A DNA stretch of 64,000 bases from Aselliscus stoliczkanus. Lineage: Eukaryota > Chordata > Mammalia > Chiroptera > Hipposideridae. The notes under the pieces are model-generated. The model was not told where the DNA came from and made no database searches. It saw nothing but the letters and a program-made list of their open reading frames with translations. A program made the translations under genes and the position numbers. Shown in pieces: positions 12,065-24,624 of this stretch. The stretch lies in assembly GCA_033961575.1 (NCBI GenBank), contig CM066733.1:104065921-104129920 (forward strand). The letters run 5' to 3'. Numbering within the stretch: position 1 is the stretch's first letter; each line of letters starts with the position of its first letter.

Positions 12065-12170
12065 CTTCATTAATTAAATTTTTATGGGGCACCTAAGATG
12101 TTTCAAACACTTGCCTCAGCACTGGAAACACCAAATTGAATAAGACAAATAGCTCAGAGTTTGGAGGGAT
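12065..12170 (-). repeat. L2 3' end fragment
   Basis: TTTTTATGGGGCACCTAAGA, then ACTTGCCTCAGCACTGG and TTGAATAAGACAAATAGC, follow antisense L2 order. Confidence 0.5.
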
Positions 12171-12179
12171 GTGTTTCAA

Positions 12180-12955
12180 AATGATTCTGATGGTCAGAAT
12201 GGCATGTAAATATTCCTTTAAATACATGTGTAAAAACTGATTTCTCACTGTCCAAATGCTGAGGAAACAGAACTCTAGGAGAATTTATTTTGAAGTATTC
12301 CTCCCCCATCTCCCACATCCCAATAACAGCACAAAGGACAGGCTGACATCTGCAGCTCTTCAAGGCTCTGCAGCAGACATTACCTCATGCTACATGGCTT
12401 TCTTGTTCACAGGTGGCTCCAAGAGAAATGGGGCTTCCAGGACATTCCATCCTGCCATCGGTTTGGTGATGTATTTGAAATGGCCCATTTCTAAGGGTCT
12501 CTAATGGGTGACACGTATAAGGTGTCCTTCTCTCCCTTGAATCCAAAGACACTGAGATTTCTTTTATCTTCCACTCCCCCAGCCCATGCTTAGTGTTTAT
12601 ATGGCCCAAATCTTGAGCAAGTCACTCAACTCCATTTCTGCGCTCATGATTTTGCTTCTGAAATGCAAACTCCCCTGGGTAATTCCAGGCAGTTTCTTTA
12701 CCCAGAGATCATCTCTGGCCACAGAGCAGCTCAGCTGCAACCTGCGTTGTGTGCGCTGCATAATACTGTAACATTTTCAGAGTCAGGGAAGATTTATTCA
12801 GTGATCAACTGCTTCAGCATCCCGAATCACTCCAGAGACAGTCTGTTAAAGAGGGGACCTTGAGGGAACTGAAAATGTAAGCAAGAAGTAAAATAATCCT
12901 CTCCTTCCTGTTTAACCCCTTCACTCCGATGAGGAAATGATATTAGTTTTTTATA
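12180..12955. other. mostly unique sequence
   Basis: AAATCTTGAGCAAGTCACTC at 12608-12627 may be a small MIR remnant. Frames of 60-80 codons on both strands overlap one another and lack recognisable domains. Confidence 0.4.
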
Positions 12956-12959
12956 TGAG

Positions 12960-13100
12960 TAAGGGAAAATGTCTAGAGGCAAATCCCTCAAAATCTTAAG
13001 AGTGCTTATCTGTAGAAGGTGAAGTTAAACATGATTATTATTGTCTTTTTTTTGTTACTCTATATTTTCTATAATAAACTTTAATTCTATAGTATGAGAA
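12960..13100 (+). repeat. possible L1 3' end remnant
   Basis: A segment with TTATCTGTAGAAGGTGAAG, then GTTACTCTATATTTTCTATA and ATAAACTTTAATTCTATAG, resembles the terminal part of old L1 3' UTRs. Weak. Confidence 0.3.
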
Positions 13101-15015
13101 ATATTTTAAAATGTACATTTATATACTGTTCCTCAAAAAGATCTTTCAAAGGGGGAAAAACAGATATCATTAGCTATCTCAAGAACTAGGTCAGAATTTG
13201 GAAGACTAGCACACTATTCACTAAAAGTTAGAATGGTTAAATATAATCAGAAAGTAAAGGCTTACAGAGTTTTTAATGCTTAAAATTAATACAAGCCAGG
13301 AATTGCTAATAATTTTCATTTAACTACCCACTAGACGAAAGCTGTTCAACTTATCCCAATTTGCTTAGAAACCCAGAATCAAATATGTCCCAGGAGTGTG
13401 AAAAAACTAGAGTGTCTTGTATACAACTTTCTAAGATGCTTCAAAGTGAATATCTAATCTTCCCTATGAACTCCACAGTAGAAATGGGCATAAGCAACCT
13501 TGTTGCTAATTGAATGAAACCCAAAAAGGCAGATGATGGAATTCTCTACCTACCCCAGTCTGTTCCCTTTTGGAACACAGTTTCATGGTGGAAAGACAGA
13601 GCAAGCCACGATTCGAATAATCATTGAACTCAAGATCAAGGTAAGATATATCTCTTAGATGTACAGATACATCTTCCCTCTGATGTCCTATAGTCAGGCT
13701 GTATCCATGTACACAAGTACTCTGATAGAATTCAGTTTGTTAAAGAAAACAAATTGACTCAGTAAGCTAGCTGGGGCATTTGCTTACTTCATGGGAAGGT
13801 TTTTAACTTTTTTGTCATTTGACTTCACGTGTACACAGCCCAAACCAAAATGCCTGAGAAAGTGTAGTTTAGATTGGACACCAGGGAAAAGAGCGACCAA
13901 AAAAACCAGGTGGGCAGACAGCAAGTAGAGGACAAGCTGAACAAAGACCACTCATTTATCTAAAGGGAAGGGGGTAGATTTCAGATGGTGATAAGCCCTA
14001 TAAATGAGTAGATATCATCAAACAACCACTAGATAATAACATCCATGTCAAGAAATGATCATTCACAAATTGTGGATTTTGTTTAAACTTTTAATATGAA
14101 GGGTGATCACTTGTTACTTTAAGTTAAAAAAAAAAGTCTCACTATAAGAAAACACTAATTGAGTCTGGGTCTCTATGTGAACCACAATAGGAATTAAAGT
14201 TAAACCTATTTATGAAAATTCAAATTATTTTCACTGGAATAATAAAAGCAGAAATAACTAACTAGCGTTGATTATATAGAACAAAAAGCACTCTGCTTTC
14301 TTAACTTGCCAACCGTTTTTTACCAGGTGGACATTATCCAGCGTTTGATCTTTAATTATCATATAGACAATCAACCCAGAAAGTTAAAAACATTGAAGTC
14401 AAAGCTCATTTTTTTGTTGTAATTGTGAGAAAGAAAAACAATAGAAAGAGTTGAAGACAAAAAAAACCAGACAGGCAGACAAGGTGAAGACAAAGGGAGA
14501 GATCCCCATTTTCACAGAATTATTTTATTTTGACAGAATATACACTTTTCTCAGTGCAATTTGCTCCTTAACCATCCTATGAACCTCTCTTCCTCTGATG
14601 AACAAACTGTGTAGTATCTCCTGATCTCGACAGCTGCACCAAGGACGAGACTCAAAAATCAATGAGCCCTCTGAAATGGGATAAAATGAAGATTTTAAAG
14701 TGAGATACTTACACTTATGTGGTTTAGATTTTTTAATCCCTTTAAAGGTATGTTTCACCAATGTCATCAGATTTGACGCTATTTTCTGTTTTTCTAATCA
14801 TATCCCAAAATAAATTTAAGCGCCAATTCAAGATTATGTTTTTTTTTAATAAAGGAAAGAAAAGAAAAAAACAGAAAAAGGGAAAGGAAGTGTTGCTTAA
14901 GAAAAATGCACACAGACACCCTACGATTCCAACTTCTATCAAGTAGTAACACTGAATTATCTGTAAAAATAATCCACAGCCTTCTCCCAAATCATAGAAG
15001 ACTGTCACTGATGAA
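13100..15015. other. AT-rich unique sequence, nothing recognised
   Basis: Contains A-rich patches, such as 14838-14890 (AAAGAAAAG units). The coding-like frames at 14525-15158 are driven by simple sequence. Confidence 0.45.
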
Positions 15016-15020
15016 ACTTG

Positions 15021-15021
<1 letters not shown>

Positions 15022-15100
<79 letters not shown>
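15022..15100 (+). repeat. compound microsatellite (CT)n(AC)n
   Basis: An uninterrupted CT array at 15022-15066 passes directly into an AC array at 15067-15100. Frames across it (14742-15158 minus, 14906-15175 plus) encode only RE/SL/TH repeats and are not genes. Confidence 0.97.
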
Positions 15101-15103
<3 letters not shown>

Positions 15104-15109
15104 AAAACA

Positions 15110-16490
15110 ACTGAGAGATGTCACCATGAACAATCCCAAAGGTTATGCATTTATTCATTTCTAAATGCCATATAATTTCATTTTAAGGAAAATTAAATAT
15201 GTATTTGCATTAATGAATATATGCTCTGGTGTGATGTGTACAAACCCGAGAAACTCTGCTGAGGTTTGCTGCCAAATGTACTTCAGATTCTATCAAATCA
15301 GATCAAATCTATCCCCCTGAAAGACACTCTTGATTTTCTAGATCTGCCTTATGAATTTCCTACTGAATCAAGATGTTAACGAGGTATTTTCCTTATTTGT
15401 TTCTTAATTCATATCCAAAACAAACTATTTTGGACACACTTACTTCTTACACATACTAACCGGTAACTCTATAACTTCTGTATAAGCATGTTAATAAGTC
15501 GAACATCATTTTGTCAGCTTTAGCAAATATGCATAGATTACAATATTTCCTCATCTTTCCATTAGTCCATGTGGCCAACCTTCCATCCAGCAGCAGTATG
15601 TAGCTGGGAGAAGCTACTCTAAGCATTGTCCTTAACCAAGACGCATCACAGCATTTCAATGTTAGGGTGGCAGCATTGGGTGACCTGTGGCATAGCCCTC
15701 AGTGAAGTGAAAACCATTTCACTAGCTGTCTTTTCAACTGTGACAGGCCTTAGTCAAAAAACCAGAGAGTGTGACCTGCCAATCAAAGGAGTGAGAGGCC
15801 CGAGGGCCCTATGTCACACGATTCTGCAGCCCCTTCTGACTTTCAGAGTAAGTAATTCCCAGTCAACATGCTCCTCTCACCCATGAGCTGCAGAAACAAG
15901 AGTTTTTTCATCTACACTTGTAACTTGTTTGGTCATGGACTTGGGTGGCTTAAATGTGAAAATTATTTCCCTTACAGTATCTGTCATTGGTTGAGATATG
16001 TAATTATTGGTCTGCTGGATCCACAATTCCCCAGGAAAGATCGTTGATCCAAATCTGAGAGAGTAGCAGAGTCCACATGTGGCACTAGAGCAGTTTTGCC
16101 CATCACCACACTCCAGAAAATGTGGCCTTGGAGCAGGGACTACATTTCTTACTGAATGGAAATTAGTCTATTAAGTTGCTAGGCCCCCACTCAGAGTATC
16201 ACAGCCTCTCATCATCACCATTCTAGCTGCCAGCTCCAAGTCTCAAATGAGAAAATAAGGTAAAAAATAATAATAATAATACTGAAATGCAAAAAGCACC
16301 TACACACATTATTAATGCTTTTACTACTAACAATAATAATATCAGTCTCTTCACTTTTGCAAACTGGCTTACTAGGTGAAGGTGCTTGGTTTTGCGAGAA
16401 CGTTGGACTTGATTGCCAAAGGGATTTTGAAAGAGCTGCTCGGAACACTTACCATTCTACTCCTCATATGCACCTCTGAATCTGACTCTC
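15110..16490. other. unique sequence, nothing recognised
   Basis: A short AAT array lies at 16263-16282. No supported gene. Confidence 0.45.
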
Positions 16491-16497
16491 TAAAAGG

Positions 16498-16641
16498 GTC
16501 TATCAGAATCACCTGGAAGACTTGTCAAAACACAGGTTGCTGGGCTCCACCTAAGAATCAAGCCTGGGAGCTGCATTTCTAACAAGCTCCTAAGTGCTGC
16601 TGGTGTGTTTGGTCTGGAGAGCACACTTTAAGAATCACAGC
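16498..16641 (+). mobile_element. MER5A-like hAT element, partial
   Basis: TATCAGAATCACCTGGAAGA, TTGCTGGGCTCCACCTAAGA, GCATTTCTAACAAGCTCC and GAGCACACTTTAAGAATCAC follow the MER5A consensus in order, in + orientation. The 5' terminal repeat is eroded. Confidence 0.75.
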
Positions 16642-16707
16642 TATAAAGAAAGAGCACTTCACTTTTTACCAGAATTGTAGGAGAAGTAAAAATAAGTAAG
16701 TTATATG

Positions 16708-16762
16708 GAGAAAATGTGTGTGTGTCAGGGGAGGGAGGTAGGGGGAGGGGAAAGGGGATTCT
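16708..16762 (+). repeat. GT run followed by G-rich tract
   Basis: A short GTGTGT run precedes GGGGAGGGAGG, TAGGGGGAGGGG and AAAGGGG. The four or more G-runs with short loops fit a G-quadruplex pattern. Confidence 0.7.
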
Positions 16763-16807
16763 AAATGTTTGTACCAAATAAGAACCAGCCTGTCATATAT
16801 ACACATC

Positions 16808-16940
16808 ATCTCATTTTAATCTCATTTAAAGGTGAGTTCACTGCGGCTTTAAGCGATTGGGTCATTTGCCCAAGGTCATGGGGCTGGTCCAACAATAACA
16901 GCAGTAGAAATAAAATTCAGTTCTTTACTCTGGCTCTATG
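16808..16940 (-). repeat. MIR SINE fragment
   Basis: TCTCATTTTAATCTCATTTA, then GGTCATTTGCCCAAGGTCAT and GGGGCTGGTCC, follow antisense MIR order. Confidence 0.6.
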
Positions 16941-16949
16941 CTTTTCAGT

Positions 16950-18655
16950 GCGAAACATTGCCAGCAGTTAGGATTTTCGCTATTTTTATCTCTTTAAGAA
17001 AAAGTGGTGCTCAGATAACCTGTTCTAGTCACTCGAATTGAAATTGGAAGACAGATGAGGAAGGATCATGAGATAAAATATAATCCAGTGATACACACAT
17101 ACGTTTTCAAGGAATGACAAATTTACTAACCACGTTTGGTGACTCAGTAGTTGACCCATTGTTGATTTTTTAAAACCCTCTATTTAGTGTCCTGACTTCA
17201 CTATCCAGGAGCTTCTAGAGTAGCCCAAATCCCTGTTTGATTTTTTGCAGCATCTGCTTTCAGCATGCATTCCAGTTTTACTTGTGCCTGGCAGAGACTA
17301 AGCTTGCACTTGCCCTGGACACATGGGCCAGCTCACAGGACAGTCTGGAAAATCTCCTCTCTCTTTTTGGAAACATTAGAACTGTCTGGTAAACTGACCA
17401 GCTGCCATCCACTGCTATTTAATCTTCTCTACTCTGGCCTAAGAGCATAGGATCCTTCCTCTCTCATTTGTTGTGAAGATTCTGAAGAGAAGGGAGGAAA
17501 GGAAATCATGATAACTGAGAGCTTGTGAATGGATAGCCAACATACTCAGCCTTCATTGTGAAGGAAATAAATGTACATGAATTTGTTTTGAATTTGAAAA
17601 AAATTGAGGACATGGGCTATTCCTAATATTGTTAATTTACTTGGGCTCTTATTGTCCAGTGCCTTAGACAAAATAGCCCATTGATAAGTGTATTTTGAAT
17701 TGACTGAATTTTAATGACATATTCAGTCTAGCTATTACTCTAAGAGCTAACCTAACCCAGGGCTTTCATTTCCTCATCTGAAAGGAGAGCGTAAAACCCA
17801 CAGACATTTTATGGAGATGCGGTGAATTTATTCAGTAGTCTGAATGAATTCCTTTCTGGTAGTATACATAGATACATTCCAGGTATTGTGAAATACTAAA
17901 TATATTAATAGCAAGACAATTCTAGAAAGATCTACAAATAAGTATTTCTGCACATATCCAATTTAATCACCACTATTAGTACCAGTAAATAAAAATGATA
18001 ATGCTGTCAGAATATAGTTTGGTTAGCACAGATTTGCTATGAAGTTGTTTGTTTTTGTCTCATTGGGCACTCCCCAGCAGCAGAAGTACTGAACTCTGAT
18101 CTTCCTTTTAATTCACCTATTCGTCTTAAAAAAGATAGGAAGATAAGGATACAGGCAGTCATGTGCTAGTAAATGTTGAACAACCAGCTCTCTGGGGAGG
18201 GGGTGCCCTGACTTGTAATGTTTGCCAATTTCTATGGTGTAAATACTCTACCATAGCCAATTTAAAGCTGCCAACAATTTAACAACTGACATGCAAAATT
18301 CCTAACAAAAATTGGCTCTCATGGGCTGCAATGGTCTGGCACCAGCACACCACTGTATGGGGAAGAAATCACATGTGGCAAAATTATCCCATACAGGGAT
18401 AATCCCATACAGGATTTTTCTCACCCTTTGAGAAAAAAAAATATTGGAGTGGTAGGGAGAAAAAGAAACTGTTCTAGGAGTCAGGTAACATGAATTATAG
18501 TTATTTGCCAATAATCAAATAGGCAGATAAATAGGTAAACAGAATCTACTAAAATGATATAAACTCAGAGTGACTGCAGACATAATAAAACTAGATAATT
18601 AATTTAAAAAGACTAAAGAGAAATCTTGGTTGTCTGCTATAATATTGTAATATTG
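16950..18655. other. unique sequence with small repeats
   Basis: TTATCCCATACAGG at 18384-18397 is repeated as TAATCCCATACAGG at 18400-18413. A weak L2-like patch lies at 17650-17720. No gene is recognised. Confidence 0.45.
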
Positions 18656-18660
18656 GCATG

Positions 18661-18820
18661 TACAGTGATACCTTGGTTTGCAAACATAATTCGCTCTGGA
18701 AGCAAACTACTCGTATTGCAAGACATTGCTCGTTTACCACATTAAAATGTATTAGAAATGTTTGCCCATCTTGCGGAACACTAGCAAACCATGTTACTCG
18801 CAATCCAAGGTTTTACTGTA
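18661..18820. mobile_element. 156 bp Tigger/pogo-like miniature element
   Basis: A TA dinucleotide on each side (18661-18662, 18819-18820) brackets an element that begins CAGTGATACCTTGGTTTGCA and ends TCGCAATCCAAGGTTTTACTG. The two ends are imperfect inverted repeats with the core CAGTRAWACCTTGG. TA target choice and CAG termini fit non-autonomous pogo/Tigger-type Tc1/mariner elements. It has no coding capacity. The frames at 18591-18852 on both strands are shadows of the repeat. Confidence 0.85.
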
Positions 18821-18829
18821 TTGGTTTAA

Positions 18830-19685
18830 AGCTAGAGGTTTCAGACTTCTGATCCCATGATTCTGCAAATTTCATTAGTACACTACTTTAAATAACCAAG
18901 CACAGTGTGACTCAGTGACCTATGGCACCGAAACCTCAAGGGATAGTGCACTGTTTCAAAAGGCACCGACCTAGGATTGGAAAGCCTAGGGAAAATTTTT
19001 TTGGGGGGAAAATCATGTAACTTTTCACAATTTCAGTTTGCCCCAACTATAAAGTAAATAATCCCCAAAAGTTCCATGCAGCTCTAAAATGCTAGGCTTC
19101 TAAGTGGAATTTTTTTTTTAAATCACTTATTTGTTTAGACTTTAAGACTATGCTCACTGCAAAGTACTGGTAGAAATAAAAACCTGCTTGGCTCACAATA
19201 TGAGTGCCATTAGGGGCTTCAGCACTGGAGCTCAGCACACCACTCTGGCAGGACAGCTGGTGAGAAGCAAAGTCAAAGGCGGTGCCGGAAGAGCACCATA
19301 TCAGCTCCTGGTTTTTTCATGATTTCAGTAATGGAGAACTGGAATTTGCCTCTAAATTCCTCCACACCCACCCAACTGCAGTTCCTGTTAATGGCCTGAA
19401 CTGCCAATTACACCAATGTCACTCTTCCCAGAGCCCACATCACATGTCTAGGATAGCCTTGCTATTTAAGGTCCACTTGGGTTCTTTATCAATGTAAACA
19501 AGTGTCCTCCTTAGCATGAAGTGCTACTTTTACAAGATAAGCTGGCACAACCCTTTTATTACTCCAACTAGAAATTAAAATTATTAAAGATTCAGTTCTG
19601 TTCCTATTGCAAATAATATCTATTCATTATGTGATCCATTCTTGAATCTGCCATGAAGTCTTACAGAGACTTCCAATGAATTCTG
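18830..19685. other. unique sequence, nothing recognised
   Basis: No gene or repeat family is supported. A weak MIR-like patch lies at 19020-19090. Confidence 0.4.
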
Positions 19686-19689
19686 TGTT

Positions 19690-19736
<47 letters not shown>

Positions 19737-19743
19737 CAGAAAC

Positions 19744-19794
<51 letters not shown>

Positions 19795-19834
19795 CAGAGA
19801 GAGACAGAGAGACAGAGAGACAGAGAGAGAGAGA
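19690..19834 (+). repeat. compound microsatellite (GT)n(GA)n with GACAGA units
   Basis: A GT array at 19690-19713 is followed by ~120 bases of GA repeats increasingly interrupted by CAGA. The 101-codon minus-strand frame across it (19627-19932) is a low-complexity S/L/H artefact. Confidence 0.96.
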
Positions 19835-19839
19835 AGGGA

Positions 19840-20322
19840 AGAAGGTAGAAATAGGGTAGGGAGAGCTGGGTATATATGAGCCTGTGAGGCCTTTGTGTAT
19901 ATAGATATAGTTCTCAGAAAAGTGGCCAACAAATGATTTTAAAGAGGATTTCGGTCAGAATTCTAGATAGCTATGAACATTCAAAACAACAGCTTTAGAG
20001 CTGTTCAGATATTACTAATTTGTAGATTTAAACAATAATTATTAAAGATTGATATAATCATATCTTGGCCTCCCTGATTAAACATTAATCAAATCTCAAA
20101 TGTGTACTTCTAAAACAATGACAATAAATACCATATTGAGTGTAATCATCACAATTATGCTCTAACAGGCTCTATAAAACGACAAAAATCAGACAATATA
20201 CAAGCACATATGAGTGAGGGGAGTTATGGAGGGACAAGTCATGGCCTCCAAATAAAAGCAAAGTTTGCACACTAAAAAGTCAGTTTTGGGAACTATTTGC
20301 AATGTTTGATTTCCTGGAGCAA
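19840..20322. other. AT-rich unique sequence
   Basis: No gene or repeat family is recognised. Confidence 0.4.
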
Positions 20323-20324
20323 AA

Positions 20325-20362
20325 ATGAATGAATGAATGAATGAATGAATGAATGAATGAAT
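20325..20362 (+). repeat. (GAAT)n microsatellite
   Basis: About nine perfect tetranucleotide units. Confidence 0.97.
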
Positions 20363-20399
20363 ACTAGCTTTGAGTCTTTGTGATTATTAATTTTTTTAA

Positions 20400-21165
20400 G
20401 AAAAAAGAACTTTAGTTAAATCAGGCTTTTAGCAGGCTGGCTGAGTGCACGGAAGCCTCATTCAGCCCTCAGCCTACAGATGTCTGTCTGAGCTGCCACA
20501 TGGCAAGAACTGGCCCTGGGGGTCTCAGAGGCCCAGCACAGGACCCAAAACTTCTGATTTTGGTGCTGGTTCCAAAACTTCCCATCCCTTTCCAGTTCAT
20601 TACAAACGCCTATTGTTTGCCATATTTATCTGCCATCACTGCTGTTTGTTAGCAAATGGAAAGAGAACTGCCAGGACTAAATTTCAGCCTGCCCTCAGAA
20701 TAGTGCAAAGGCGCTACAGGAATTGCATGACAGATGGTCTTTGAATGATATACAGAACCTCTGCCCTTGGGCCCGCTTTGGAGGAGCTGTTTTGGATTGT
20801 TGCTCATAAGAGTGGGAGGCTGTTGTGTGATATGTGATTATTCCATAATAATTTTAATTATTTTGCCTGTTTTCAAACAATAGCCTCAGCCTTTTTTAAT
20901 TTTTACACTCACTGAGTTGTGACACGAGCATTCTTTTCTCTATGTTAGCAGGGATTAAAATCAAGCCCTGTATCCCTTCCCATTTTTTCAAATAATCCAT
21001 GTTTAAATAAATTACCTCAGTCTGGAAAAATGAGTTACGTGGTGTCCTCCTGGCACACACACAAACAAGGAGAAAAAAATTCCTTATTGTGGTGTCTGGT
21101 TTGAGACTGTCACAGTAACAAGTTTCAAGAAAAGCCTGCTCTCTGCCTGTTTGGATGGAGGCAGC
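20400..21165. other. unique stretch, possible conserved noncoding DNA
   Basis: No interspersed repeat is recognised over about 750 bases. An AT-rich core with TTTTAATTATTTTGCC at 20850-20865 and TTTTTAATTTTTACAC is the kind of composition seen in conserved noncoding elements, but conservation cannot be judged here. Frames up to 101 codons carry no domain. Confidence 0.35.
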
Positions 21166-21168
21166 TAA

Positions 21169-21269
21169 GGGAGCTTCATTTACATGCAAGTGGGATCCCA
21201 TTGGATCTGCTCAAAGGTACAGTCCGAGGCAGTCAGACGGCATCCGATGTGCATGTAAATGAAGCTCCC
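21169..21269. repeat. perfect 20 bp inverted repeat with 61 bp spacer
   Basis: GGGAGCTTCATTTACATGCA (21169-21188) recurs as its exact reverse complement, TGCATGTAAATGAAGCTCCC (21250-21269). Each arm contains ATGTAAAT or ATTTACAT, one base away from the POU octamer ATGCAAAT. Both arms are followed by AAGTGGGAT-like sequence in the same orientation. No TA or terminal-repeat signature of a transposon surrounds it. Confidence 0.95.
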
Positions 21270-21274
21270 CAAGT

Positions 21275-22560
21275 GGGATGTGGGCTTCCGGAGATGCGGA
21301 AAATATGCCATCTCTGTGTCATCCAAATCCAATAGAAACTTCCGAATATTTTTCTAAAGCAGCAGGAGCCAAAGAGGAGCAGATGCTAAACTTTTAAGGC
21401 ATCCTAATGCATTTCTCTTCACTGGATAAATTTGTTCGCTGAGCACTGGCAGATGAGGTTTGGGGTTAAAACCCAGGCTTTTGGGTTCTTGGGCCAGTAG
21501 GCTAGCAGATGTCAACCTGCACATCCCAGTGGTGCTGGTAGTGGCTTCAAGCTTCCACCTAAAGGAAGGTAGCACTCGGGACATGCCAAGGCTGCCAGGA
21601 TCTGTATAAAAAGATAAAATCTACCGTGACTCCAAACCACAGAAGGATCTGAGAATGAGTTCATGCTCATAATATGGCCTTTTAACCAAACATAAGAATG
21701 TGCGGCTTTACCTGAAGTTTGTTGTTCATGAAATTCTCCCCTACCACTGAATTCTGTGTCCTCACATAGGCTGTGGTTCCAGTCCTACAGCGAAAAGCCA
21801 AATCGAGCTTTGGGTAATGTCCAAGCTGACTAGTCTGCCACCTTGGTAATAAGAAAGCAATTCTGCTTCTCCATCTCCAGCTAAGTGATATAGTTAGTTA
21901 CCTGGAAAACAGGAATCTCTGGGAGAGTAGAGTTACTAGAAAAGAGAAAAAACAAAACTCTGACCCTGCTCTTTGATGGAGAAATCCCCCATGGAGTCTT
22001 AAATGCTTCTCAACAACTGTGGTTTTAATCCAATAACATCAGCTCCTCTAACAGAGAGAAACCCAACCCACACAGCAGTTAATACCCAGATGAAATTCAG
22101 ATAACTCCCACTGTGTTGACAAAAAGGATCCGGAAACATCCTCTGCTCCTTCCCCAGCAAGATGTGCCTTTGGCAAGATTCAGCCAGCCTACCCTCCCAG
22201 AGAACAGCCAGCCACACAGCTTTCTCCTCGGCAAGGCTGGTGTGCACAGATTTGTGGTGATACCGAGCACACATTCCCAGAGAAAACATATAAATTAATG
22301 TTGGCACCTCGAGGAGCCAAAACTGTTCATCTTTCAAGGAATGGAGGATCATCTAAGGAGGACTTGCCTGGCTTGCTGGGGTATGGCTGCTTTTGTACAA
22401 ACACTGCAGCTGAAATTTTTCATTAAGCTCTATGATTGCAACAAAGGCTCTGACGATATCAGCTATCATAAACAGTGTAGATCTGTGTTCTCAACCTACT
22501 TGAAATGGTGAAACCCCACTTGACACATATTTATATATGATAATCAGCTAAGTTTCTGTA
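21275..22560. other. unique sequence, nothing recognised
   Basis: No repeat family is recognised. The 117-codon minus-strand frame at 21999-22352 overlaps a 61-codon frame on the other strand, and neither has a recognisable motif. Confidence 0.45.
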
Positions 22561-22579
22561 CAGGTCAGGCTCTATATAA

Positions 22580-22765
22580 GTTTATTTTATACACATTATC
22601 TCTAAACCTTACAACAATCAGAAACATATTTATTGTCCTCGTTATATCATTCAAACAAGGAAAAAGAGTCTCACAGTGATAAAATGACTCTTTTGATAAA
22701 AGGAAACTCTTAATAAATAACTAAGTCAGAATTTGAATCCCTATTTGTTTAATGCCAAGGGTCAT
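22580..22765 (-). repeat. MIR-like fragment, strongly diverged
   Basis: ACACATTATCTCTAAACCTT, ACAACAATCAGAAACATATT and later AAGTCAGAATTTGAATCCCT follow antisense MIR order. Confidence 0.5.
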
Positions 22766-22929
22766 ATTCTTCTCACTGATATGTATGTATGGGAATGGGT
22801 AACATTCACATGTGACACACAGCCTTGAGAAAATGAATGCAAATTTCAGCATATTTTGGATTCCTGAAGGAGAAGAGTGTGTATATCCTCAGTACCTGAC
22901 ATATTGTGAATTCTCAACAACTACTTACT

Positions 22930-24500
22930 AGCTGACGTCTTCCTTTTAGATACATAACTGACAAATAAGTGTTTAGTCTTAATCATTTAAGCATCACCTG
23001 CTACTTTTTCTTGGCCATTTCAATGATGTTACCCTGGCTGGACATGAATTCTGGAAAGTTTCCCTGTTTGAGCCAAAAGGATTCAGCAAATCCATGTTCA
23101 TGTGGACCAATTCTAGGTGAGAGCAACTATCAGTACATACTCCTGAAATGAATTCCAGTATCTCATAAATACCCACAACAAACTCAATTTTTCAAACAAA
23201 GAATATGGCAAAAATAAATAAATAAAATAAAAATAACTTCTCCTAAGTATGGAGAGCTCCAATAACTTGGCTAACAAAAGAATACTTATTGATTATACAA
23301 TAGGATAATGGGCACATGAGTCTACATTCAAATCCCCAACTGTATCTTGTGTTTCGTAAATAAATTTCCCAGTGACTTTGTATCTAATTCACAACACTTA
23401 GGAAATAATGTTGTTTTGATATAAACACATGTGAAAAATACATTTGCTTCAAGACAACCACTGGAAGATTTAATTCAAGATCAAAAAATAAATAACCTAA
23501 ATCAATAGCAAGATGATTATCACTGAAATACATATATTTTTTAAAGAACAGATACATTCAAATGTTAGCCGTTTTGCCACAGTTCCTAAGAGCTCCCTTT
23601 TTTTTTTTTTTTTACATCAGCAGTCAAAAAGAGTGGCATTCCGTTGGGACCCCAAGACCTCTATAGATGGCAAACTTAACAGTTAAAAGATTGCACAAAA
23701 TGCTTTTATTCTGATCCACATGTGAATTAGGCTCAAGCTTAAAGGAAAAATAAATGAGAATTAGAGGGCAACTCACAGAGGCATTCCAGTTGGGGAGAAA
23801 ATACCACCATTAAGTCCCAAATGCAATTTATGAATACAACATTTGAATTTTCTAATTGTTTCTACAAAAAAATGAGACAAATGGAATTACACTGGAACCA
23901 GCCATTTAATCATGTACAATTTTGCTGACCAGTGTCTCTGTACATCCAGTCCTTAGTGCCTGCTCACATCTGTAATCTTGCGAACTTTGAGTCCAATAAG
24001 AAGAATCTTTTTCCTTTTTGTTCCCCACCCCCTGCCGAGAGGAACAGAACAGGCTGGGGATTCCAAGTTATGTGGTCAAATAGGATCAATTTGATAATAG
24101 TTGCTAGGGACATATGAAGCACAAACTGGGCCCTGGAGATTATCAGTGCCAGTAGTTTTCAAATCAACTAGAACTACTTTGAAATTACGCACCACGTTGT
24201 CCACTCTTCTCACTTCCAGTGGCCTAATATGCACTCTGTAGGAAATAGGAAAAACAGAAAGCTCCATTAGATAAGCTGCCAGACAAGTGATGTTAAGTAT
24301 CTCTGAACCAGATATAAATTATTTCCTACCAGGAAGCCATGAATACATACTTTGGTTTGACAATTTTTAAATTTTACAACAGACAACCCAGTGTCCCCCA
24401 AAGGCTTTCACCTGATACTGAATACCCATGCCTAATCAGTTTTCAAAGTTCAACACATCTGCTGCACAAGAGTGAAAAGAACTCTGTTCCATATGGTGAG
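22930..24500. other. AT-rich unique sequence
   Basis: AAAT-type repeats lie at 23212-23240 and a T-run at 23587-23603. The sequence after the T-run does not match a family I know and no flanking duplication was found. No gene is recognised. Confidence 0.4.
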
Positions 24501-24504
24501 GAGT

Positions 24505-24620
24505 CATTCACTCATTCATTCCAGTATCTGTTACATTTCAGGTACCCCAAGCAGTGGGGATTCAGGGCCTATCCTAAAAAATCATACTGTCTAGTGAAGT
24601 GACAACAATCACCGTTCAAA
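24505..24620 (-). repeat. L2 3' end fragment
   Basis: TCATTCACTCATTCATTCCA, then ACATTTCAGGTACCCCAAGC and TGGGGATTCAGGGC, follow antisense L2 order. Confidence 0.5.
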
Positions 24621-24624
24621 ATGA

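Noticed and set aside
14742..15175. Long frames on both strands with RE, SL and TH repeats
   Set aside because: They are translations of the (CT)n(AC)n microsatellite.
18384..18413. Tandem TTATCCCATACAGG/TAATCCCATACAGG as a binding-site array
   Set aside because: Only two copies; best explained as a small local duplication.
23587..23700. Possible minus-strand SINE after a T-run
   Set aside because: The adjoining sequence matches neither SINE family here and no flanking duplication was found.
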